A DNA stretch of 7,642 bases, from positions 1-7,642 of the forward strand of contig JAAYLQ010000217.1 in assembly GCA_012521805.1 (NCBI GenBank). The letters run 5' to 3'. Both the position numbers and the translations under genes were made by a program. Below the pieces are notes generated by a model that was not told where the DNA came from, made no database searches, and worked only from the letters and a program-made list of their open reading frames with translations. Shown here one piece after another: positions 1 through 5,538 of the stretch (its first letter is position 1; each line of letters begins with the position of its first letter). Source of the stretch: Bacillota bacterium (GTDB lineage: Bacteria > Bacillota > Limnochordia > Darwinibacteriales > DTU012).

Positions 1-266
1 GCGGCAGAACCTGATGCTGTTGCTAAAGCACCTACTCCTCCTTCCAATAAGGCCATTCTTTGTTCAAAAACATCGGTTGTTGGATTCATAATCCTGGTAT
101 AGATATTGCCTGACTCTTCTAGAGCAAACAGCCTGGCGGCATGATCTGCATTGTTGAAGACGTAAGAGGTTGTTTGGTAAATAGGCACTGCTCGAGAACC
201 GGTGGTTGGGTCAGGAGCTGTACCGCCATGGATCTGCAAAGTATCAAAACCTAGTTTTCTCTTCAT
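1..266 (-). CDS. O-acetylhomoserine sulfhydrylase-type PLP enzyme, 5' part only
   Basis: The gene runs off the left edge; 88 codons are visible from the ATG whose first base is at 266. The protein begins MKRKLGFDTLQIHGG and continues with P-[IV]-Y-Q-T-T-S-Y, YTRIMNPT and LEGG..ALATASG. These are the hallmarks of the Cys/Met-metabolism PLP enzyme family (MetB/MetC/MetY/MetZ). The opening FDT.QIHGG with A-PDPTTGSRA.PIYQTTSY is most like O-acetylhomoserine aminocarboxypropyltransferase (MetY), which makes homocysteine from O-acetylhomoserine and sulfide in the cytoplasm. The PLP-binding lysine lies outside the window. A ribosome binding site GAGGGGG (273-279) sits 6 bases before the ATG. An S-box riboswitch and terminator lie just upstream, which fits a methionine-synthesis role. 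The family is secure; MetY rather than a close relative is likely but not proven from a quarter of the protein. Confidence 0.9.
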   Translation of the reverse strand, partial: MKRKLGFDTLQIHGGTAPDPTTGSRAVPIYQTTSYVFNNADHAARLFALEESGNIYTRIMNPTTDVFEQRMALLEGGVGALATASGSA

Positions 267-290
267 GATAATCCCCCTCATGTAAAAGAT

Positions 291-323
291 AAAATAAAAA
301 CCTCTCTATTTAGATAGAGAGGT
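291..323 (-). terminator. Rho-independent terminator of the SAM riboswitch
   Basis: On the minus strand a 10-bp perfect stem (ACCTCTCTAT / ATAGAGAGGT, 300-309 with 314-323) closes a 4-base loop and is followed by TTTTTATTTT. It lies between the aptamer and the start codon of the sulfhydrylase gene. Its 5' arm contains CCTCTC, which can instead pair with GAGAGG at the 3' end of the aptamer (345-350), giving the usual antiterminator exchange of S-box leaders. Confidence 0.9.
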
Positions 324-346
324 AGCAGGTATTCAATTTTTCCCCC

Positions 347-458
347 CTCTCATCTTTCAAAGCTAATAAAGCTTTGCTGGAATTAGCACCTTCTCAGTTA
401 AAAAACTGCCGGTTGCCGGGCGTCATTGGGCCAGTCCCTCAGCCTCTCTGGATAAGAG
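347..458 (-). ncRNA. SAM-I (S-box) riboswitch aptamer
   Basis: On the minus strand the RNA carries the S-box signature in order: P1 strand CTCTTATC (451-458), AGAGAGGCTGAGGGACTGGC, CCAATGACGCCCGGCAACC, GAAGGTGCTAATTCC, a P4 hairpin AGCAAAGCT..TTAGCTTTG, and the closing strand GATGAGAG (347-354). The two P1 strands pair over all 8 bases with one G-U. S-adenosylmethionine binding stabilises P1 and permits the downstream terminator, so the sulfhydrylase gene should be switched off when SAM is plentiful. Confidence 0.97.
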
Positions 459-485
459 TATCGGTATTCAATTTATTTAAGCCAA

Positions 486-514
486 ATACTAGCATAAACA
501 AAAACCAAAAGCAA
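486..514 (-). promoter_or_regulatory. Sigma-A-like promoter of the riboswitch/sulfhydrylase transcript
   Basis: On the minus strand there is a -35 box TTGCTT (509-514), a 17-base spacer, and a -10 box TAGTAT (486-491) preceded by TGC, an extended -10 feature. The predicted start lies near 479, about 20 bases before the aptamer. Spacing and position fit the S-box leader well. Confidence 0.75.
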
Positions 515-516
515 GT

Positions 517-708
517 TTATTTTTTGTTAAGTTTATTCGGTGTCTGTAAATTGCACAAAGTCACTGTTCTCATTCGGTTAATCACCGCGTACAAGTCTAT
601 CATTCGAGGCATTTCCAACCAAGGTTCTGCCCTAATGGAATCCAGGAAGAGGGTTTCTAAGCCCTCGTTTTCTAACTCCACAAAACTCTTGCCGCCTTCT
701 CCATGATT
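517..708 (-). pseudogene. Possible C-terminal remnant of an unidentified gene
   Basis: A minus-strand frame stays open for 63 codons between stops at 709-711 and 517-519. It lacks a good start: the only early candidates are an internal GTG and then ATG codons about halfway. No ribosome binding site was found. The product has protein-like composition (LENEGLETLFLDSIRAEPWL, then EMPRMIDLYAVINRM), which suggests a decayed gene end rather than random sequence. Its stop lies just upstream of the sulfhydrylase promoter. I do not recognise the family. The overlapping minus frame further right (to 878) holds a hydrophobic stretch, so a frameshifted continuation is possible but unproven. Confidence 0.3.
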
Positions 709-970
709 TTAATATTGAAGTACCTCTGTATCTGAATTCCAAGGTGTGTACGACTCCGCTCACATGTTACTATATGCAGCCCGAGAAATATAACCAATAC
801 AATTATCAGATCGGTTATTTCGTGATTTTCGCTTTCAAGAATGATTTCAATGAACATTTTAGTTATATACAAAATCATTAAGTAAGCTGTACAGATTCCG
901 ATTTAAGATCAACAATATGAAATCTAGCTTAGACACATGAAACACTGTTTTTAGGATAAAAAGATAGTTT

Positions 971-1081
971 TTACTCCTGCGAGCAAACTTGTTTAAAGTA
1001 TGTCAACTCCTCGGTCATCTGCCCCATACTCAAAGGAACACCAGCCACATGAAGTCTGGTATTCCTATTCTGGAGAAAATC
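971..1081 (-). pseudogene. Short coding remnant of unknown family
   Basis: A minus-strand frame of 36 codons runs from just after a TAG (1082-1084) to a TAA at 971-973. The peptide (NTRLHVAGVPLSMGQMTEEL, then TYFKQVCSQE) looks like real protein and ends cleanly, but it has no start codon near its beginning and no ribosome binding site. It follows the ABC exporter remnant by about 20 bases on the same strand, so it may be the tail of a neighbouring gene lost in the same decay. I cannot name the family. Confidence 0.3.
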
Positions 1082-1102
1082 CTATCCTCGATCAATATAG
1101 GT

Positions 1103-1271
1103 TTATGCTGGTGTGCCCTTTAGAAACTTCTGAGATTGGACACGAAACATTTCTGCATTCTACCTATTTAGCCTAATTAACTCTTCGTGCGTGCCGGTCT
1201 CTATTATTCGCACATCCTTCAGTAAAAAGAGCAGAGCTAATGAAGCAATAGTTTCATCCAGAATTTACCAT
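1103..1271 (-). pseudogene. ABC exporter ATPase, collapsed remnant
   Basis: In one minus frame (1264 to 1103) the translation reads ILDETIASL, a Walker B/D-loop close to the usual ILDEPTASLD. It then jumps to KDVRIIETGTHEELIRLN, an in-frame TAG at 1160-1162, and NAEMFRVQSQKFL. This matches the end of ABC exporter ATPases of the peptide/bacteriocin type (DRI.V...G.I.E.GTHEEL...GRYAEMF..QSQ). The H-loop region between the D-loop and the GTHEEL block is missing. At 1269-1271 there is an ATG with a strong ribosome binding site AAAGGAGGG (1279-1287), but its frame stops after 5 codons. The simplest reading is a large internal deletion that joined the gene's start signals to its last coding part, followed by a point nonsense mutation. 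The gene would have followed the nucleotidyltransferase, the place exporters often hold in Firmicutes lasso clusters. Confidence 0.75.
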
Positions 1272-1330
1272 GTTAATTCCCTCCTTTAACACTACATTTC
1301 ACTTCACAGAGTATATTTGCTTGATAGACC

Positions 1331-3028
1331 CTACACAAATCGTATCACATTCATAATAGACTTATCGCAGTGGTCAACCCATGGGCACGTGTAATACTTC
1401 CTTGTTGACCAACTAACCATGCGCTCCTCATGATACATGCTTTCTTTTGCAGTCCTGATAGTCACATCGAAAAACAGCTCCTCATTGGGCGTTGGTGGAT
1501 CATAATTCAAAACATGCCAAGGCACGATTAAACTGATTCTAAACATATTCTGCTCAAGAGATGGCTCTACCGCTACCCGAACTTGCCTCCTCGCTTCGTA
1601 ATTTTCCTGCCATAAATATACAGAATAGTCACCAAAACTGCCCGATTCAACTGGTTTTACAAAGATCACCTGCGGCAGATCACTTTGAAAACCAAACAAC
1701 AGCTGAAAAGCTAATCCGCGAATACGCTCTTCGCTGACTGCATCCCCTGTCAGCTGAATTGTAGTATAGAAGCTATCATCATCCCAGCTCATTGTAAAAC
1801 AAGGATCTAAAGTGTGAATGGGGAACGCATTCTCTGTTTCACCAAGCAAGAATTTCAAATACCGCGGCTGGGAGTAAACCGATGGAATGGGATGGGTTTC
1901 ATTCTGGACGATGTCTTCTCGGTGAACGCAGTAATAAACCTGCTTTCCCGCAGCATATTCCCTAGATTTATTGATGATTTTCATCCGCTCCTCTTCGCCA
2001 GAGAAAAATCTTCGTTCAAAATGAGAATCCCAGTTTTCAGCATACCAATAATGAAGATCAGCAGGAAACTCCGAATCTGGATAAAGATCGGAAAACTTCC
2101 CATAAAACTTTTCGGTAATGGCGAGAGCTTCTAAAACAATGTCACGGCACGCCAACGCTTCAATCCGTGCTCTGATCTCTGCTTCCCGACCTTTAAGATA
2201 GAGATAAATTTCCCGAATATCCATCAACTGCCGCATATTGTTTCCAATAATCAGACCTTGCAGAACCGCAAAGTTAGCCTGTTTCCTGTGTTGGACAAAA
2301 TGGGCACACGCATAGATAAACAAATCAATCTCGTTCGGCACAAAGAAAACAGCGTTATTCAGCTGAGTCTTTCCGGCATCATGGTAAACACTCTTTAAAT
2401 CAATTTCGTACTCACCATCATATTGATGCAGCTCTATATTCATAGTGCCTTTAATATAAGGATATAAGTGATAGTCGGACTCCATTCTAGTAATGATCTG
2501 CTCCTCCGACATCATTTCTCCGTGAAAGTTGTAAGCTGCAAAACCATCATTCTTTAAAACAGTATGGGCTTTCAGCATATCTTCCGGCGCAATCAACAGA
2601 TCCAAATCTCCAAAGATCCTCTTACCGTAATCGCTGTACACTGTTTTTGCTAAAACTGGACCTTTTAAAACAACAAATTTTATGCCATGGGTACTAAAAA
2701 GCTTGTTTACCTTTTCTAAATCAGCGTACATCTGCCGATTATGTATGCACGTTAATTCGTATAAGAGCACCAAAGGCCTCAAGGTTTCTGGGCTTACTTT
2801 TTTAAACTCTTCCCTTAATACTGGATTATTAATCAAATGATAGCCAATAACTGGAGCTATTCCCTGCTTGTTCGCTGTATCAGAAAAGTATTCAAAGTCA
2901 AATGCTCCTGTAAACAGCTCCTTAAGTAAACTTATATCATCTCCATCCAGGTCCTGCCTGGCAAACAAGACTAAGGCCAGTTCTTCTGGGCGCAGGGCAT
3001 TTGCGGCAAGTTCTTTTACCGTATTCAT
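1331..3028 (-). CDS. RiPP-cluster nucleotidyltransferase with C-terminal CBM9-like domain
   Basis: A 565-residue protein. Residues about 85-300 match the 'uncharacterised nucleotidyltransferase' family found beside lasso and other peptide clusters (Pfam NTP_transf_5). The visible core is LKGPVLAKTVY (121-131), followed by GDLDLLI (140-146) with the metal-ligand pair D141/D143, and IELH (198-201). After a helical middle, residues about 400-565 form a second domain with many Trp and Tyr. It has MSWDDDSFYTTIQLTGD, a later IVPWHVLNYDPP, then ELFFDVTI and a final MVSW, a pattern like carbohydrate-binding CBM9/DOMON-type beta-sandwiches. In the pseudomycoidin lasso cluster a homologous enzyme is reported to glycosylate a phosphate added by the kinase; the same role here is inference. 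The start at 3028 is chosen because GGAAGGAG lies 8 bases upstream. A 44-codon upstream extension to 3160 has no ribosome binding site and would run through a terminator-like hairpin. No transmembrane segment or signal peptide is seen. Confidence 0.8.
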   Translation of the reverse strand: MNTVKELAANALRPEELALVLFARQDLDGDDISLLKELFTGAFDFEYFSDTANKQGIAPVIGYHLINNPVLREEFKKVSPETLRPLVLLYELTCIHNRQMYADLEKVNKLFSTHGIKFVVLKGPVLAKTVYSDYGKRIFGDLDLLIAPEDMLKAHTVLKNDGFAAYNFHGEMMSEEQIITRMESDYHLYPYIKGTMNIELHQYDGEYEIDLKSVYHDAGKTQLNNAVFFVPNEIDLFIYACAHFVQHRKQANFAVLQGLIIGNNMRQLMDIREIYLYLKGREAEIRARIEALACRDIVLEALAITEKFYGKFSDLYPDSEFPADLHYWYAENWDSHFERRFFSGEEERMKIINKSREYAAGKQVYYCVHREDIVQNETHPIPSVYSQPRYLKFLLGETENAFPIHTLDPCFTMSWDDDSFYTTIQLTGDAVSEERIRGLAFQLLFGFQSDLPQVIFVKPVESGSFGDYSVYLWQENYEARRQVRVAVEPSLEQNMFRISLIVPWHVLNYDPPTPNEELFFDVTIRTAKESMYHEERMVSWSTRKYYTCPWVDHCDKSIMNVIRFV

Positions 3029-3085
3029 TGAAGCAACTCCTTCCAGCTTTATACGCTTAGCTTCAATCAAAAAGGATATATAAAA

Positions 3086-3145
3086 GGAAGAATCACCACA
3101 TAGAGAGGATGGACCGAGACGTTGCCGCTGAAGGTGATATCTTCC
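3086..3145 (-). terminator. Terminator-like hairpin between the peptidase and nucleotidyltransferase genes
   Basis: GGAAGATATCACC (3133-3145) and GGTGATTCTTCC (3086-3097), read on the minus strand, pair over 12 bases with one bulged T around a 35-base loop. They are followed by TTTTATATAT. On the plus strand the same arms are followed by TTTTTT, so it could work in both directions. It lies after the peptidase stop codon and before the nucleotidyltransferase ribosome binding site, so it should end or attenuate the minus-strand transcript there. The loop is long for a standard terminator, which lowers confidence. Confidence 0.55.
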
Positions 3146-3183
3146 TTTTTTGCTACTCATTAAATTAGACGCAAAACACAGCT

Positions 3184-3198
3184 AAAAAATCACGCGTT
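3184..3198 (+). repeat. 15-base direct repeat, copy 1
   Basis: AAAAAATCACGCGTT, identical in sequence and orientation to 7521-7535. This copy overlaps the stop codon of the S24/S26 peptidase gene. Confidence 0.5.
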
Positions 3199-3558
3199 GG
3201 AAACTTTTTCGATCTTAACAACCTTGCCGACGACAAACTCAATTGCTCGGCGGGGATCAGGTTCTTTATTGTTGTCACCCTTAGTCTGGACATAAACCCT
3301 CCCCCAGAGTGTACCGATGTCAATTACCCGATGAACCACTAAGCAGTCCAGCGCAAGGAAGATCAAGACAATGTCGCCAACTCTGATATCCTTACACGGT
3401 ACAACTGTAATCGCATCCCCTCGGCAGATGGTGGGTTCCATGCTGGTTCCAGTACCGTACACCACCACTGGCTGGCCTTGCTTCATCGCTTCAAGAATCA
3501 TTTCCACAGCAATATTATCTATATTCCTCTCCACAACAACCACCTTTACATCTTGCAT
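3190..3558 (-). CDS. S24/S26-type peptidase, soluble, Ser/His dyad
   Basis: A 122-residue protein of the LexA/signal-peptidase fold. The box GTGTSMEPTICRGD (35-48) holds the nucleophile Ser39. VGDIVLI (60-66) is the usual conserved strand, VVHRVID (74-80) supplies His76, and TKGDNN (92-97) with PD (100-101) form the last conserved boxes. The general base position carries His rather than Lys, as in the SipW/SEC11-like branch. Unlike signal peptidases it has no N-terminal membrane anchor. Such small S24/S26 proteins recur in Firmicutes lasso and related clusters; leader removal is a reasonable but unproven role. The start has only a weak AAGG site 8 bases upstream. It is divergent from the sigma factor gene, with 68 bases between. 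The TGA stop falls inside a 15-base sequence repeated at 7521-7535. Confidence 0.8.
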   Translation of the reverse strand: MQDVKVVVVERNIDNIAVEMILEAMKQGQPVVVYGTGTSMEPTICRGDAITVVPCKDIRVGDIVLIFLALDCLVVHRVIDIGTLWGRVYVQTKGDNNKEPDPRRAIEFVVGKVVKIEKVSNA

Positions 3559-3587
3559 ATTTTTACCTTTTTAGAGGAATTCAGGCT

Positions 3588-3593
3588 ATTATA
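3588..3593 (-). promoter_or_regulatory. Candidate -10 box for the peptidase gene in the divergent promoter region
   Basis: The 68 bases between the divergent peptidase and sigma genes contain a perfect TATAAT on the minus strand, which would start transcription near 3581 and give a leader of about 23 bases. The same AT core reads TATTAT (3587-3592) on the plus strand, towards the sigma gene. No convincing TTGACA-like -35 box was found at the proper distance on either strand, so an activator or an alternative sigma factor may be needed. Confidence 0.4.
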
Positions 3594-3626
3594 TCGAATT
3601 ATTCCGAAAGAACACGGAGGGGAAAT

Positions 3627-5021
3627 ATGCACAAGCTTGCTGACCATCAATTAATTAAACTTATTCAAGAAACCCAGAATGAACAAGCTTGCGAAGAACT
3701 GATCCGCAGATACTATGGGATTTTGCGCCAGTTGGTCAAATATAAAGTGCCTGCATACGCAGATATCGACGATATTGTGCAGGAAATCCTGATCAAAATG
3801 ATCACAAAAATTGATCAGTTACGGGATCCAAATAAATTCAAAGCATGGATACAGAGAATTGTTTACAGCCAAATTTACGACTACTATCGAACTGTCTATC
3901 CGAAACACAGCAGTACCGCTGTTCAAGAAGAAAACGAACTGCTTGATGCTTACCTAATCACTCAATCCTCAGAAGAAGCAATCCTGCACAAGCTGGAAAT
4001 GAGTGATATTTACGATATCATTCTGGGGTTTCCCAGCGATAACATTAAGCCGTTTTTACTGCACCACCTCAACCATCTAAGCTATGCCGAGATTGCAGCC
4101 GTCACCTGCGAAAAAACTACAACAATTCGCGGGCGAATTGCCAGGTCTAAAGCAGGCTTAAGCAAGGAATTGTTCAACATAACTGTACCGCAGGAAATCA
4201 GAACCAGGCTGGCAACAAAGCTGAGTCAGATTGCCACAGACGGCAGCTATGTTGTTCACCATCTCAAGGCGGATTATTTCCAGAACAAAATCTTACTAGA
4301 CGAACTAGATCCGAAGCGGACAGCAGTATCCAAACCAACCATTTACTTTTCGGAATCATTAGATAACCTGATGCTGCTTTCGGAAATCAATGCCGAACTA
4401 TCCACTTGCATCATTAAGGTTAAATCTCAGGATGCAGTACCGATCCTGATCAATAGAATCCCATCAACGAAAAAAATACACTGCATCTTTTTAAGCCCTG
4501 AACATCTGAACTATGCTAAAAACTACCTTGACTTCACATCCGAAACAACAGGTTTTGCTTTTTTAGCATCACCATCAGCACAGATTACGTCTGCGCAGAC
4601 ATCAAACCTCACCATCAAAAGCTCGTTAGACGATGTCGTAGTATCGAACTGCTTGTTAGAACAGGATCCGGAGTTAAACATCATTCTCACAGCCGCTAAA
4701 AAAGAATATGGTTCCGGTGAGCAAACCTATCGTTTCTATGCAGCTCAGGATCCAGCTAACAAACAACTCTGTGCCTATGCCTTTTTTGTCAGGGTAGATA
4801 CCCATCTGTGGGAATTGAGCCGGTATGCCGCCTTTACCGAGTCTGATGTGAGTGCGGTAAAGACATGCATTGCAGCAGGCACCAAATCCCTCATCAAGCA
4901 AGGATTCTACATTTCAAATTTCGGTGTACCAGATTTTGATACCGTTTTTACAGAAATTGCTGCTCCAATGGGCTTTAAGGAGCTGTATTGCTTCACCAGC
5001 GGTATTGCAATAAAAATATAA
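3627..5021 (+). CDS. ECF-type sigma-70 factor with long C-terminal domain
   Basis: A 464-residue protein. Residues about 20-90 are sigma region 2 (EELIRRYYGILRQLV, then DIDDIVQEILIKM and FKAWIQRIVYSQIYDYYR), which contacts RNA polymerase and the -10 element. Residues about 123-180 are region 4, with the helix-turn-helix LSYAEIAAVTCEKTTTIRGR that binds the -35 element. Ordinary ECF factors end near residue 180, but here some 280 more residues follow. The last 100 or so (LCAYAFFVRV, LWELSRYAAF, LIKQGFYISNFGVPDF, APMGFKELYCF) have the strand/helix rhythm of a GNAT acetyltransferase fold, without the acetyl-CoA-binding Q/RxxGxG/A loop, so it may be a ligand or peptide sensor. No anti-sigma gene is nearby. 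The ribosome binding site GGAGGGG (3616-3622) is strong. PqqD follows after 20 bases, so the two are probably one operon. The sigma part is secure; the function of the extension is open. Confidence 0.85.
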   Translation: MHKLADHQLIKLIQETQNEQACEELIRRYYGILRQLVKYKVPAYADIDDIVQEILIKMITKIDQLRDPNKFKAWIQRIVYSQIYDYYRTVYPKHSSTAVQEENELLDAYLITQSSEEAILHKLEMSDIYDIILGFPSDNIKPFLLHHLNHLSYAEIAAVTCEKTTTIRGRIARSKAGLSKELFNITVPQEIRTRLATKLSQIATDGSYVVHHLKADYFQNKILLDELDPKRTAVSKPTIYFSESLDNLMLLSEINAELSTCIIKVKSQDAVPILINRIPSTKKIHCIFLSPEHLNYAKNYLDFTSETTGFAFLASPSAQITSAQTSNLTIKSSLDDVVVSNCLLEQDPELNIILTAAKKEYGSGEQTYRFYAAQDPANKQLCAYAFFVRVDTHLWELSRYAAFTESDVSAVKTCIAAGTKSLIKQGFYISNFGVPDFDTVFTEIAAPMGFKELYCFTSGIAIKI

Positions 5022-5041
5022 GATGAAAGGATAGTCGAATA

Positions 5042-5308
5042 ATGAAAAAGTTAAAGAAAAGTGACGGGCTGGTTGTGCGCGAACTAGATCAAGAAGTTAT
5101 TATTCTGAATACCAAAACAGGCTCGATTCATGTCCTTAATCCCACTGCAACTGTAATCTGGAAGCTGCTGGATCAAATCGATACCCTTGATGCGGTTGTA
5201 AATGCTATGGAGCAGCTGTACGATAAAAGCTCCACTGCAGCGATTCAGGATGATGTAACAGCGGTTATTGTTGACATGATCGCCCATGGAATTGTAGGCG
5301 AGCACTAG
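5042..5308 (+). CDS. PqqD-like peptide chaperone (RRE protein)
   Basis: An 88-residue stand-alone PqqD-family protein, the size expected for a RiPP recognition element. The N-terminal three-stranded sheet (LVVRELDQEVIILNTKTG) and the family's most recognisable block HVLNPTATVIWKLLD (30-44) are present, followed by two helices and a final DMIAHGIV. PqqD proteins clamp the leader of a precursor peptide and present it to a radical SAM or other modifying enzyme. The neighbouring radical SAM enzyme has no fused RRE domain, so this protein probably serves it. It lies 20 bases behind the sigma gene, with AAAGGA (5026-5031) before the ATG. Its stop is only 3 bases from the convergent stop of the precursor gene. 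Confidence 0.88.
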   Translation: MKKLKKSDGLVVRELDQEVIILNTKTGSIHVLNPTATVIWKLLDQIDTLDAVVNAMEQLYDKSSTAAIQDDVTAVIVDMIAHGIVGEH

Positions 5309-5311
5309 CTT

Positions 5312-5497
5312 TTAGCTAAAGCAGACCATGCCGGTATGCGTGCGCAGTTCGTTGGCGCACAGCCTAAATGGCCGGATATCATAGTTTACAGCAAATACCT
5401 GCTCCGACTGCACAGTTGGCTTGACATAGGCGTTGGGATCAAGATTATGCTCTTTCCTAAACTTTTCAATAAACTCTGCACTTACCTTAGCTTTCAT
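5312..5497 (-). CDS. Putative RiPP precursor peptide
   Basis: A 61-residue peptide directly after the radical SAM gene, with a very strong ribosome binding site GGGAGGGG (5505-5512) 7 bases before the ATG; an upstream in-frame ATG at 5542 lacks one. The first part is a charged helix-forming leader (VSAEFIEKFRKEHNLD). Residues 24-29 are YVKPTV, close to the YxxPxL/V motif that RRE proteins bind in lasso leaders (YSKPSL in paeninodin). The C-terminal part, from about residue 40, contains Arg43, Arg46, Cys47, Cys59 and ends GMVCFS, with Ser61 last. Two cysteines are possible sites for thioether formation by a SPASM enzyme; a terminal Ser is the residue phosphorylated in paeninodin. The lasso ring-forming acid at core position 7-9 is not evident. 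No homologue is recognised; precursor status rests on size, position and motifs. Confidence 0.7.
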   Translation of the reverse strand: MKAKVSAEFIEKFRKEHNLDPNAYVKPTVQSEQVFAVNYDIRPFRLCANELRTHTGMVCFS

Positions 5498-5538
5498 TGA
5501 AAAACCCCTCCCTAGTTGGTTATTGCCAGAATCGCTGC

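Larger units (their letters stand above)
515..1330. other. Gene-poor decayed segment
   Basis: No intact gene is visible on either strand. Besides the three remnants listed separately, the stretch between about 712 and 970 is AT-rich and without recognisable motifs. A minus-strand open frame at 672-878 has a hydrophobic run (DLIIVLVIFLGLHIV) but no ribosome binding site. No tRNA, insertion-sequence end or clear hairpin was found. The segment separates the housekeeping sulfhydrylase locus from the peptide cluster. Confidence 0.6.

Noticed and set aside
374..706. Plus-strand open frame of 110 codons
   Set aside because: It lies antisense to the SAM riboswitch, its promoter and the remnant beside it, has no ribosome binding site, and its peptide is not family-like.
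672..878. Minus-strand open frame of 68 codons with a hydrophobic stretch
   Set aside because: No ribosome binding site and no recognisable motif; AT-rich DNA readily gives hydrophobic runs. Mentioned only within the decayed segment.
1814..2134. Plus-strand open frame inside the nucleotidyltransferase gene
   Set aside because: Shadow of the well-supported minus-strand coding sequence.
3100..3125. T-box-like string (GAGGATGGACCGAGA) in the plus-strand sense of the hairpin loop
   Set aside because: It only loosely resembles the T-box antiterminator sequence, lacks a Stem I or specifier loop, and points away from any downstream plus-strand gene at a useful distance.
3029..3160. N-terminal extension of the nucleotidyltransferase to an ATG at 3160
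   Set aside because: No ribosome binding site there, it would translate through a terminator-like hairpin, and a strong GGAAGGAG precedes the ATG at 3028.
5312..5497. Precursor as a true lasso peptide
   Set aside because: No Asp/Glu at position 7-9 after a plausible Gly/Ala/Ser/Cys core start is evident, and no lasso cyclase or B2 gene is in the window; only the leader motif and tailoring genes are lasso-like.
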